From an uncultured Coriobacteriaceae bacterium (lineage in GTDB: Bacteria; Actinomycetota; Coriobacteriia; Coriobacteriales; Atopobiaceae), in assembly GCA_902798915.1 (NCBI GenBank), contig CADBYM010000001.1:124001-188000 (forward strand): a DNA stretch of 64,000 nucleotides, written 5' to 3'. The notes beneath the pieces are model-generated. The model saw only the letters and a list, made by a program, of their open reading frames with translations, was not told the origin of the DNA and made no database searches. The position numbers were made by a program, and so were the translations under genes. Positions 1-8,104 of this stretch are shown one piece after another (positions within the stretch are counted from its first letter, which is position 1; each line of letters starts with the position of its first letter).

Positions 1-810
1 GTAGCTCTTCTCAGTGTCGTCGCCCGGGAAGGTGAAGCGCAGGCTCGCGCCGAACGTGCTGCCCAAGCGTCCCGCCGTGCCGACCTCAAGCTGAAACTCC
101 AGTGCGAAGGGCGTGCGTGCCAGGTATTGGCAACGCTCGAGGAGCGTCTCGTTCATGTCCTCGATGCCGACTAGGCGCAGATGCTCCTCAAGCAGCGTGA
201 TGTCATCCGCATAGGCGCGCTGCGTCTTGGTGCTCGGTATGCACTCGACGTGCATGGGTGGGACGGTGTCGTCTGTCGCTCGTGCCTCTCTGGGCGAATC
301 GGCCCACCTCCTCGTCGGGAAGACCCCCGTGTAGCATGGGTACCAATCCCGAGGCAGGCGCTCCCGCAGCGTCCGATACGCCTCAATGGCCTCTGGTGCT
401 CCGGCAGCCTCAAGGAAGCCGTACGTCGTCATTGGATCGTCGCTGTTCACAAGGAGCTGTATGGCTGGAGCGTTGGCGCCTCTAGAGCCGATGTCCCAGC
501 TCAGCGCCAACTGGCGCACGTTGTCCTGCCGCGCGAACCACGCGAAGGTCTCGGGATACCCGCCCGTCGTGCTTGGGTCGAAGCACGCGTTTGGGTCGAG
601 TGCGTCGCGAGAGGTGAGTGCGTGCAGATCGAACCACGGATCTCCCAGAAGCGGGAGCTCGAACCATAGCTCGGGGAATGCGCTGCTCGCGTTGCTGTGC
701 CGAAATGCCTCAAACGCCTGCGGTGCGCAGTCGCCAAAGAGCACGCGGTCACGACCGTTCTTGGCGGCCAGTGCGTAGATGAGCTGATACAGCATTTCGT
801 TGCTCAGCAT
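1..810 (-). CDS. Conserved-looking hypothetical protein, 3' end cut by the window
   Basis: An open frame of 270 codons runs from an ATG at 810 to the left edge without a stop, so the C-terminus lies outside the window. The start is supported by an AAGGAGAG ribosome binding site 21 bp after the stop of the upstream gene. The protein begins MLSNEMLYQLIYALAAKNGR and is soluble, with no signal peptide or membrane segment, and is rich in aromatic and acidic residues. I recognise no domain. It probably shares a transcript with the acyltransferase-like gene upstream, because the 21-bp gap has room only for the ribosome binding site. Codon use matches the neighbours. Confidence 0.75.
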   Translation of the reverse strand, partial: MLSNEMLYQLIYALAAKNGRDRVLFGDCAPQAFEAFRHSNASSAFPELWFELPLLGDPWFDLHALTSRDALDPNACFDPSTTGGYPETFAWFARQDNVRQLALSWDIGSRGANAPAIQLLVNSDDPMTTYGFLEAAGAPEAIEAYRTLRERLPRDWYPCYTGVFPTRRWADSPREARATDDTVPPMHVECIPSTKTQRAYADDITLLEEHLRLVGIEDMNETLLERCQYLARTPFALEFQLEVGTAGRLGSTFGASLRFTFPGDDTEKSY

Positions 811-831
811 GTGCCTCTCCTTACGGCGCAC

Positions 832-2832
832 CTACTCCATCGTACCGCCGGCGTCGAGCAGATCCTGAGCGATTGCGTTGACCACCATGTTTACGTAGGC
901 GATGCCGCCTTCGGGGCGCAGGTGCGTGGCGTCGGCCCAAAGGTACTCGTCCTGATGGCCCTCCTCAACTGCCGGCCAGTCGATGTAGTGCATGTTTTCG
1001 TGACGCTCGCAGGCATCTTGCAGGTTCGCGTTCGCGGCCTCCATGAAGCCATCGGGGTTGACGGTGCCTATGACATAGATCTGGCGCTCGTCTCCAAGCA
1101 GCTCCGCGAACTCATCTAACTGGTCGGGCGTCGGCGTCACGTTGGAGAAGCAGGCGAGAATGACCACCTTGCCCACCGCGTCTTGCGCGAGATAACCGCG
1201 GGTGACCTCGAGTGCCTGGTCGGGTCGTCGGCCTATGTAGGAGTCGATAAGAGCGTCGGGTAACCGCGACCAGTCGGCGTCACCCGGCACCGAGTCGCCA
1301 ATGAGCACGGGGTCATAGATGCCGTTGCGCGTCTCCGAGGCGGGAGCGCGAATGATGGCGTCAGCATCGATGTCGAGCTTGTCTGCGGACTCTTCTTCGG
1401 CCTCTTCCTCATCGGAGCGCTCGTCGGCTGTCGAATCGAGGTCCTCGTCATTCTCAGCTGACTTCCGTTTGGAGGAAGAGGAGGACGAGGACTCCTTCGA
1501 CTTGTCGCTCGTTGCCGAGCCAGTGCCCGTGTCCTTGTCGTTGGCCGAAGCGGCGGACTCGCCCGCCTCGACGGTTGCGGACTGCGTGGCGGGGAGCCTG
1601 AGCAGTGCCTGCGCCCCAAAGACGCCGACGGCGACGATGAGCAGCGCCGTGGTGACCATGCGATACGGAGCGGTGTTGCGCGGGGCACCGCCCACGATCG
1701 CGGGGCTGGCGAAGGGTAGCTCAACGAGGCGGTACGATATCTCTGACGTAGCCACCGTGGCGACGGCTACGATTGCCAGCACGTACCAGGCCGTGGAGCC
1801 AAATACCTGCGTGATGAGCTGGTGAAGGGGCCAGAACCATAGGTAGAGCCCCAGTGCCCTCGAACCGAGGTAGCGCAGCGGAGGGGCAGACAAGGCGCGG
1901 CCAAGCAGGTTGCCCGGCGCGACGAGCGTCGCCACGAGGAGTACCGTCAGCAGCGAGACCAGAATGGCCATGAGCCCGTAGGTGAGCGTTCCTCCTGTGG
2001 GCATGAGCACGACAAGCGCCAAGATGCACACGAGCGATACGATGCCGCAGGCGTTTGCCGCAGGCGTCGCCTGGTAGCGGCGGCCCCTCATGTGTCGGTT
2101 GCGCTTGCCCATGGGCTTGATGAGGAGGTTCTTGCCCACGCTGGGCACCCTGCCGAGGGGGAACGCGAAGCCGAGCCATGCGCCAAAGAGGAACGCGCAT
2201 GCGTAGGCGTCTGTCGCGAGGCTCACGCGCGCGAGGTTCCCCCCGAGGACGCACTGCAGGACGAGGCAGGCGGCGCTCAGCAACACGAGCCCGAACGTGA
2301 TGCGACGCGCAACGACCTTTTTGGCCTGCAGCATCAGTGCGAGCAAGAGAACCCAGACGAGGAACAGCTGCACCTCCACAGAGACGAACCATGTGTGGGC
2401 GAGCGGAGAGGTGGACGAGGCGGGAACCGCGTTGCGAAGGAGTGCCGCCCAATTGGAGAAGAATCCCAAGGTCGGAAATACGTCAGGCCGCATGCTTGCG
2501 AGCAGGGGTGTGGCGAGTGCCGCGCAGAGTGTGGCGAGGATGGCGACCATGCACAGGAGCGACGGCCAAATGTAGCGTAGATGCTGCCACCACTCGTGCA
2601 GCATTGCCTTCGCCCCGAGGCCCTTCTCTCGATCATAGGTACGCACCACGCTGCAGGTGCCGAGGTAGCCCGCGACGACGAGGACCACGGAGAGCAGTCG
2701 CATGGCGTTGTCGAGTCGGGGTACCCCAAGTGCTCCAGCGGCGATAAGGACGAGAACGAGCCCGACGAGTCCGTCGAGCACTCGGGCATTCTGACGCAGG
2801 CCCATGCCCTTGGTTTTGCGCTTCTGCTGCAT
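832..2832 (-). CDS. Acyltransferase-3 family membrane protein with C-terminal SGNH-like domain (OafA/OatA type)
   Basis: 666 residues. The N-terminal half (about 1-390) has roughly ten hydrophobic segments. It carries the acyltransferase-3 signature HTWFVSVEVQLFLVW, which corresponds to the family's WSLSVEEQFY motif. A low-complexity Ser/Glu/Asp-rich linker follows, then an extracytoplasmic SGNH-like domain (about 500-666) with GDSV (block I) and DATHLRPEG (block V). The family O-acetylates cell-wall or surface polysaccharide. The first helix reads LDGLVGLVLVLIAAGAL and lacks the His usually found at the end of this helix, and block III is degenerate, so activity is uncertain. I chose the ATG at 2832 because AGGAG lies 5 bp upstream; an in-frame ATG at 2889 has no such site. 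It is upstream of, and probably cotranscribed with, the hypothetical gene at 1-810. Confidence 0.85.
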   Translation of the reverse strand: MQQKRKTKGMGLRQNARVLDGLVGLVLVLIAAGALGVPRLDNAMRLLSVVLVVAGYLGTCSVVRTYDREKGLGAKAMLHEWWQHLRYIWPSLLCMVAILATLCAALATPLLASMRPDVFPTLGFFSNWAALLRNAVPASSTSPLAHTWFVSVEVQLFLVWVLLLALMLQAKKVVARRITFGLVLLSAACLVLQCVLGGNLARVSLATDAYACAFLFGAWLGFAFPLGRVPSVGKNLLIKPMGKRNRHMRGRRYQATPAANACGIVSLVCILALVVLMPTGGTLTYGLMAILVSLLTVLLVATLVAPGNLLGRALSAPPLRYLGSRALGLYLWFWPLHQLITQVFGSTAWYVLAIVAVATVATSEISYRLVELPFASPAIVGGAPRNTAPYRMVTTALLIVAVGVFGAQALLRLPATQSATVEAGESAASANDKDTGTGSATSDKSKESSSSSSSKRKSAENDEDLDSTADERSDEEEAEEESADKLDIDADAIIRAPASETRNGIYDPVLIGDSVPGDADWSRLPDALIDSYIGRRPDQALEVTRGYLAQDAVGKVVILACFSNVTPTPDQLDEFAELLGDERQIYVIGTVNPDGFMEAANANLQDACERHENMHYIDWPAVEEGHQDEYLWADATHLRPEGGIAYVNMVVNAIAQDLLDAGGTME

Positions 2833-2942
2833 ATGAGCTCCTCTTGTGCATCTTGAAACGAAACATGATGGTACCGCAGTGTCGCGCACAGATGGAGCGA
2901 GGTAGCGGCATTCATGAGCGAAACAGAACGGAATGCTGGGTT

Positions 2943-2973
2943 GCTTGCTCTGTGGACTCGAAGGCTTGCTCTG
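2943..2973. repeat. Two direct copies of GCTTGCTCTG
   Basis: A 10-bp sequence occurs at 2943-2952 and again at 2964-2973, 21 bp apart (about two helical turns). It lies between the end of nrdG and the start of the acyltransferase-like gene. The spacing would suit a regulator bound to one DNA face, but no family is suggested and chance is possible. Confidence 0.3.
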
Positions 2974-2976
2974 CCT

Positions 2977-3525
2977 CTACCAGCTGTGCGTCGAGTAGAC
3001 CGGCCGGTCCTGCCAGAGCACGGTCTTGCCTTGGGCGAGTGACGACGCCACGTCGATGATCCTTTGGTTGGAGGAACCCCGGAAGCGTAGCAACAGGTCG
3101 CGTTGCGCCTCGACGAAGGGGCCGTCAACAAGTACGTCGAGGCAGGCGAGGATGCGCGGGAGTTCGTTCGTGCGGGCGCGTGCCGATCCGCTCGTCAGCT
3201 CGTCCCACACGAAGCCGGTCCAAAGCCATATGCCCTTGGCGGGGAAGTGGGACTTGACGCGCTCGAGGAAGGGGGCAAGTGCTGCTTGGTTCTCGGGCTC
3301 GAGTGGCTCTCCGCCCAAGACCGAGAGTCCGTCCACGTATTCCGGTTCGAGCGATGCGAGAATCTCGTCCTCGACCGCGTTCGTGAACGCACGACCAGCC
3401 GCGAAGTCCCAGGCCTCGGCATTGAAGCATCCAGGGCACCGATGACGACATCCCGCGACGAACAGCGAGGTCCGCACGCCAACGCCGTTGGCGATGTCGC
3501 ACTTCTTTATCTCTGCGTAGTTCAA
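2977..3525 (-). CDS. nrdG: Anaerobic ribonucleotide reductase activating enzyme NrdG
   Basis: 182 residues, normal for NrdG. This radical-SAM enzyme installs the glycyl radical on NrdD using S-adenosylmethionine and a [4Fe-4S] cluster. The cluster motif CxxxCxxC appears as GCRHRCPGCFN near residues 26-36, and the GGEPL motif that helps bind SAM appears near 72. The start is a TTG at 3525: AGGAG lies about 7 bp upstream, and the nearby ATG is out of frame and stops at once. The gene is 163 bp downstream of nrdD on the same strand, the usual arrangement, and probably cotranscribed with it. Confidence 0.95.
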   Translation of the reverse strand: MNYAEIKKCDIANGVGVRTSLFVAGCRHRCPGCFNAEAWDFAAGRAFTNAVEDEILASLEPEYVDGLSVLGGEPLEPENQAALAPFLERVKSHFPAKGIWLWTGFVWDELTSGSARARTNELPRILACLDVLVDGPFVEAQRDLLLRFRGSSNQRIIDVASSLAQGKTVLWQDRPVYSTHSW

Positions 3526-3688
3526 TCCATGGCTCCTAGGGTGATGCGGATGGCTCAGATACCTGTGAGTATGGGTGTAGGGCGATGGCCGTAAAGTGGA
3601 GGGATCGCTTGTCCGTGCGTGTTCCGCAGCAATGCGAGGATTGTTTGAGCACAGAGACAGACGACCCCTCCGCGCACCCTAACGGATG

Positions 3689-5911
3689 CTACAGGTGCAA
3701 CACGCGGTCACGAATCTCCTCGGTGCGCCCTTGGTTCCAGAACTGGGTCCCGATGTAGCCACAGGTCCGCCTGGCGACGTTCATCTTGGATTGGTCGCGG
3801 TTGCCGCAGTGCGGGCACTCCCAGACGAGCTTGCCGTCGTCCTCCACGATCTGGATCTGCCCATCGAAGCCGCACACCTGGCAGTAGTCGCTCTTGGTGT
3901 TGAGCTCGGCATACATGATGTGGTCGTAGATGAACTGCATCACGCGCACGACGGCCTCGAGGTTGTCCTGCATGTCGGGAACCTCGACGTAGCTGATGGC
4001 CCCGCCGGGGGAGAGGTGCTGGAAGGTGCTCTCGAACTGCAGCTTGGTGAAGGCGTCAATCTCTTCCGTGACGTGCACGTGGTAGCTGTTGGTGATGTAG
4101 CCCTTGTCGGTGATGCCCGGCACGATGCCGAAGCGGCGCTGCAGGCACTTGGCGAACTTGTAGGTCACGGACTCGATGGGCGTGCCGTAGATGGAGTAGT
4201 CGATGTCCTCCGCCGCCTTCCACTCAGCACAGCGGTCGTTCATGTGCTGCATGACGGAAAGGGCGAACTCGGTGGCGTGCGGGTCGGTGTGAGAGTATCC
4301 CGTCATGTACTTGACGCACTCGTACAGGCCGGCATAGCCAAGGCTGATGGTGGAGTAGCCGCCGTAGAGCAGGGAATCGATCAGCTCGCCCTTCTGGAGG
4401 CGGGCGAGGGCTCCATGCTGCCAGAGGATAGGCGCCGCATCGGAGGGGGTGCCCAGCAAGCGCTCGTGGCGGGCGCGCAGTGCGCGATGACACAGGTCGA
4501 GGCGCTCGTCAAAGACCTGCCAGAACTTGTCCATGTCCCTGCCTGAGGAGAGCGCGACGTCAGGGAGATTAATGGTGACGACACCTTGGTTGAAGCGACC
4601 GTAGTATTTGGGCTTGCCCGGCTCATAGTTGAGTGCGTGCGCAATGTTGTCGAAGCCGTTGCCGGAGCGGTCGGGCGTGAGGAAGGAGCGACATCCCATG
4701 CAGGTGTAGCAGTCGCCCTCTCCCTCGACCTCGCCTAGGGAGAGCTTGAGCTTGCGCATCATCTTCTCGGAGATGTAGTCGGGCACCATGCGTTTGGCGG
4801 TGCACTTGGCCGCCATCTGCGTAAGGTAGAAGTAGGGGCTGCCCTCGTGGATGTTGTCCTCCTCGAGCACATAGATGAGCTTGGGGAATGCCGGGGTGAT
4901 CCACACGCCGGCCTCGTTCTTCACACCTTGGTGACGCTGGCGAAGCATCTCCTCGATGATGAGCGCGAGGTCGGCCTTCTCCTGCTGGTTGCGGGCCTCG
5001 CCCAGGTACATGAGCACGGTGATGAAGGGTGCCTGGCCGTTGGTGGTCATGAGCGTGACGACCTGGTACTGGATCGTCTGCACTCCGCGGGCGACTTCCT
5101 CGCGCAGGCGCTTCTCGACCATCACGTCGACCTGCTCTGGCGTCGCATGGAAGCCGATGGTCTGCATCTCGGCATAGACCGAACGGCGGATCTTCTTGCG
5201 GCTCACGTCCACGAAGGGCGCGAGATGGGTGAGGCTGATCGACTGGCCGCCGTACTGGCAGCTTGCCACCTGCGCGATGATTTGCGTGGCGATGTTGCAG
5301 GCCGTGGAGAAGCTGTGCGGTCGCTCGATGAGCGTGCCGGAGATTACGGTGCCGTTCTGCAGCATGTCCTCGAGGTTGACGAGGTCGCAGTTGTGCATGT
5401 GCTGCGCAAAGTAGTCGGAGTCGTGGAAGTGGATGATGCCCGCGTTGTGGGCCTCGACCACGTCCTCGGGCAGGAGCTCACGCATGGTGAGGTCCTTGGA
5501 GACCTCGCCGGCCATATAGTCGCGCTGGACCGAGACGACGGTGGGGTTCTTGTTGGAGTTCTCCTGCTTCACTTCCTCGTTGTTGGCCTCTATGAGGGTG
5601 AGGATCTTGTCGTCGGTGGTGTTCTTGTGGCGCTTCTGGTTCTGGACGTAGCGATAGATGATGTAGCGGCGGGCCACGTCGAAGTGATCGAGGGCCATGA
5701 GCTGGTCCTCCACGAGGTCCTGCACCTCCTCGACGGTGACGGTGTGCCCGGCAGCGGCACACTGGTCCTCCACATTGAGGGCGGCGAAGCGAATCTCGCG
5801 TTCCGTGAGCCGCGCCTCCTCGGGCGCCTCGCCGTTTGCGCCGGTGATGGCGTTCACTATCTTTGTGGTGTCGAAGGTAACTTCCGATCCATTGCGCTTG
5901 ATAATCTTCAT
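3689..5911 (-). CDS. nrdD: Anaerobic (class III) ribonucleoside-triphosphate reductase NrdD
   Basis: 740 residues. It reduces ribonucleoside triphosphates to deoxyribonucleotides without oxygen. The N-terminal 90 residues form an ATP-cone (starts MKIIKRNGSEVTFD), the allosteric domain. The C-terminus holds the four-cysteine zinc site (CQVC and CPHC, about residues 680-710) and the glycyl-radical loop RRTCGYIGTQFWNQG. The ATG at 5911 has GTGAGG just upstream. Transcription probably begins near 5960-6007, where two NrdR-like boxes lie. The partner activase nrdG follows. A long reading frame on the opposite strand is only a shadow of the codon bias. Confidence 0.97.
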   Translation of the reverse strand: MKIIKRNGSEVTFDTTKIVNAITGANGEAPEEARLTEREIRFAALNVEDQCAAAGHTVTVEEVQDLVEDQLMALDHFDVARRYIIYRYVQNQKRHKNTTDDKILTLIEANNEEVKQENSNKNPTVVSVQRDYMAGEVSKDLTMRELLPEDVVEAHNAGIIHFHDSDYFAQHMHNCDLVNLEDMLQNGTVISGTLIERPHSFSTACNIATQIIAQVASCQYGGQSISLTHLAPFVDVSRKKIRRSVYAEMQTIGFHATPEQVDVMVEKRLREEVARGVQTIQYQVVTLMTTNGQAPFITVLMYLGEARNQQEKADLALIIEEMLRQRHQGVKNEAGVWITPAFPKLIYVLEEDNIHEGSPYFYLTQMAAKCTAKRMVPDYISEKMMRKLKLSLGEVEGEGDCYTCMGCRSFLTPDRSGNGFDNIAHALNYEPGKPKYYGRFNQGVVTINLPDVALSSGRDMDKFWQVFDERLDLCHRALRARHERLLGTPSDAAPILWQHGALARLQKGELIDSLLYGGYSTISLGYAGLYECVKYMTGYSHTDPHATEFALSVMQHMNDRCAEWKAAEDIDYSIYGTPIESVTYKFAKCLQRRFGIVPGITDKGYITNSYHVHVTEEIDAFTKLQFESTFQHLSPGGAISYVEVPDMQDNLEAVVRVMQFIYDHIMYAELNTKSDYCQVCGFDGQIQIVEDDGKLVWECPHCGNRDQSKMNVARRTCGYIGTQFWNQGRTEEIRDRVLHL

Positions 5912-5959
5912 CAGACCTCACCGCTTCTTGTGGCGTCCCTTGCGTGCCACACCACTATG

Positions 5960-5975
5960 CCACAACTGCTAGTGT
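5960..5975 (-). promoter_or_regulatory. Candidate NrdR box 1 (promoter-proximal)
   Basis: Read on the minus strand this is ACACTAGCAGTTGTGG, matching about 11 of 16 positions of the NrdR box (acaCwAtATaTwGtgt), with both outer arms kept. It lies about 50 bp upstream of nrdD. NrdR is the ATP/dATP-sensing repressor of ribonucleotide reductase genes and usually binds two boxes about 31-32 bp apart. That is the spacing to the next site here. Confidence 0.55.
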
Positions 5976-5991
5976 AGAAAGATGTTAAAAG

Positions 5992-6007
5992 GCACAAGAT
6001 ATTGTTG
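5992..6007. promoter_or_regulatory. Candidate NrdR box 2 (promoter-distal)
   Basis: GCACAAGATATTGTTG on the plus strand matches about 12 of 16 positions of the NrdR consensus. It starts exactly 32 bp from the first box, a three-helical-turn spacing known for NrdR pairs. The nrdR gene is not in this window. Confidence 0.6.
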
Positions 6008-6260
6008 AGAATTCGGTTGATAGGCTGTCGATAACCTCTATTCGTGCAGGTTGGGGGAATTGCCCGATACAAAAAATCATATTGAAGAAGCGAGGACTAT
6101 TTTTTATTGTACTTACATATGTGAAGCGGTTGTTGTGCGAACGGCCCGAACGGCCCTTCCCTCAAGAGGGGCACCCAACACGGCATACGTCGCGATTATG
6201 GCCGCGCGGTTGGGGTAGAATATCATGGCCTATAGCTATCGAAGCGGGAGGAGGCGACAC

Positions 6261-7799
6261 ATGAAGCATTTGAATCACAAACGTACGGAATATCGGCATG
6301 TCGCCGGGTTCACCGCGGCATGCCTTGCGTTGGCTGTCGCATGCGCAGCACCCGTGGCAGCGTTGGGAGAGGAGGACGCACAGATCGCCGCGAACGTGCA
6401 GACAGAGCTATTCGCCGAGGCTGACGTGGCCTTCGATGTCGTCGGAGGAGTCGACGTCACAAACGAGGCAGTTGACGGGAGTGAGGAGGAGGGCATCTCT
6501 TCCGAGGGGGCCGACGGGGGCGCAGACGACGCGTCGGCCGACTCCGGCACAGAGGACGAGACGTCCGACGAGACGAGCGAGCAGGACGGCGAGGCCTCCT
6601 CGACCGACACGTCCGCCGGTCAGGAATCGTCGGACGAGGAAGACGCTGCGGCCGCCGAAGAGGAGGCCGACGAGAAGGGCGAGTCGGAGGACACGCAGGA
6701 CGCCGAGCGCATCGCTACGACGGAGGAACGCGAGGCGCCCAAGGCAAGCGTCGTTTCCGTGGTGTTCGTCGGCCCGGATTACGAGTGGGCACGTGTTTCG
6801 GGCATCGAGCTTGAGGAGGGCGCTACCGCCTGGGATGCGACCGAGGTTGCGCTTGAGCGCAGCGGGATGGCATACGAGACGGGCACCGAGGTGGCGGATG
6901 ACGTGCTAGTCTCGCTGGCGCGCAGCGAGGGGGGCGAGTCCTATGGCTCAGACCTTTCCTTGGGCAGCGGCTGGCGCCTCTACGTCAACGGCGAGTTCTA
7001 TGCGGGTTCGGCATCCACGCGCGCGTTGGAAGACGGTGACGAGGTCACGTGGCACTACGAGGTGGGCACCATCACGGTGAGCGTCTCGGTGGTGGGGCCG
7101 GGTGGCACGAGCCAGGCGTATTGGATAGCCCCCACGAACGTTGACGTCGCCGCGACGCAAAGCGCTTGGGATGCGTCCCATGCCGTCTTTGAACAGAACG
7201 GCTACGGCGACGGTCGTTTGCTCTCCTATAGCGTTGCGGACGATGGGGCAGTCGAGCTCGACTCCCTCGCGTCGCTCGGCTCGAACGGCGTTACGGGCGA
7301 GTCGTGGCGGGTGTATGTGAACGGCATCGAGTGCGAAGAGAACGTCGCACAACTGCGCCTGCACGCTGGAGACAGCATCTGCTGGTACTATGCGGGCAAC
7401 GGCACCAGCGAGCTTCCCACGTTCGCGGAGCGGACCGGGGCAGCATCGCAGAGTCCGGCGACGATGGTGCGCATTGACGGTGCGGTGGCGCAGGAGTGGG
7501 AGCAGGAGGTGGAGGACGACGAGTCTCTGAGGGAGGTGCTCGAGGCCGCGACGGGCGTTGGGGTCTCGGGTCAGGACGGGGTTCGTTCCATCACCGCGAC
7601 GCGCACCCTCACGAACGCGCTGCCCAAGGCGATTGGCAAGGGTACGTGGTCGAGCAGTCTCTCGCACCTTCTTGACGACAAGCTCTACACCGGTCAGGGA
7701 GGGCGTGCCGCTTGGGGCGCTGACGGCAGTCTCTATTACTTTAGCAACCTCGGATCTGTGGTTAAGCTCACGGCATCTCAGCTTGCGATTGGGGAATGA
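6261..7799 (+). CDS. Secreted protein with two DUF4430 domains and an acidic linker
   Basis: 512 residues. A signal peptide (about 1-35, hydrophobic core AACLALAVACAAPVAAL) is followed by a highly acidic Asp/Glu/Ser-rich stretch of about 100 residues. Two DUF4430-type domains come next, each ending in the hallmark WRLYVNG/WRVYVNG and a Trp-His/Tyr-Tyr strand (WHYEVG, WYYAGNG). A C-terminal domain of about 110 residues is unassigned. DUF4430 resembles the cobalamin-carrier fold and occurs in surface proteins of Gram-positive gut bacteria; ligands are mostly unknown. The ATG at 6261 follows GGGAGGAGG. I see no sorting signal or C-terminal anchor, so the protein is probably released or bound non-covalently. 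The next gene has a related DUF4430 domain. Confidence 0.85.
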   Translation: MKHLNHKRTEYRHVAGFTAACLALAVACAAPVAALGEEDAQIAANVQTELFAEADVAFDVVGGVDVTNEAVDGSEEEGISSEGADGGADDASADSGTEDETSDETSEQDGEASSTDTSAGQESSDEEDAAAAEEEADEKGESEDTQDAERIATTEEREAPKASVVSVVFVGPDYEWARVSGIELEEGATAWDATEVALERSGMAYETGTEVADDVLVSLARSEGGESYGSDLSLGSGWRLYVNGEFYAGSASTRALEDGDEVTWHYEVGTITVSVSVVGPGGTSQAYWIAPTNVDVAATQSAWDASHAVFEQNGYGDGRLLSYSVADDGAVELDSLASLGSNGVTGESWRVYVNGIECEENVAQLRLHAGDSICWYYAGNGTSELPTFAERTGAASQSPATMVRIDGAVAQEWEQEVEDDESLREVLEAATGVGVSGQDGVRSITATRTLTNALPKAIGKGTWSSSLSHLLDDKLYTGQGGRAAWGADGSLYYFSNLGSVVKLTASQLAIGE

Positions 7800-7828
7800 G
7801 CCTCGCGGAACAAATCAGCATGGCTTAA

Positions 7829-7868
7829 GGGGCGTCTTGGTACCGAACGCTTAGTGCCAAGGCGCCCT
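7829..7868 (+). terminator. Possible terminator after the first DUF4430 gene
   Basis: GGGGCGTCTTGG (7829-7840) can pair with CCAAGGCGCCCT (7857-7868) through a 12-bp stem containing G-U pairs and a 16-nt loop. There is no T-run after it, so the call is weak. Confidence 0.35.
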
Positions 7869-8104
7869 AGTCATGGCGCGGTAGGGTGCGTGGCACCGTG
7901 GGGGATTGCCTCGGAGGTCGTTTTCGGGTAGGCTGCCGTGGCGCATGCCTTTGGCAAACATGTGCAAACAGCCCATCTTCGATGGACGCCAGACGATATG
8001 AGCGCTACACTTTATGAGTTTCGATAGGTGCATACCAAGCAGAGGGTCCATCGCTTCGGTGAGTGACAGGGCATCCTGCGTGGTGTGACGGAAGGGGACG
8101 CAGC
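7869..8104. other. Upstream region of the second DUF4430 gene
   Basis: No gene is visible in this remainder of the 305-bp gap between the DUF4430 genes. TGGACG (7983-7988) and TACACT (8006-8011), separated by 17 bp, form a weak sigma-70-like promoter about 95 bp before the start codon at 8105. Nothing else is recognisable. Confidence 0.3.

Larger units (their letters stand above)
5912..6260. other. Divergent intergenic region between nrdD and the first DUF4430 gene
   Basis: This 349-bp gap is AT-richer than its surroundings. It holds two candidate NrdR boxes (5960-5975 and 5992-6007) and an A-run/T-run inverted pair near 6070-6115. A tandem 9-bp repeat GAACGGCCC lies around 6140-6157. A TAGAAT hexamer near 6216 could be the -10 box of the rightward gene. 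A short frame starting with TTG near 6082 has no ribosome binding site and is not called. Confidence 0.5.

Noticed and set aside
4847..5977. 376-codon plus-strand frame across nrdD
   Set aside because: Shadow of nrdD: Val/Leu/His/Asp-rich translation, no start signals, and it would cross the nrdD promoter.
6082..6264. 60-codon frame starting with TTG in the nrdD-DUF4430 gap
   Set aside because: There is no ribosome binding site, it is interrupted by the likely promoter of the next gene, and its end overlaps the real start.
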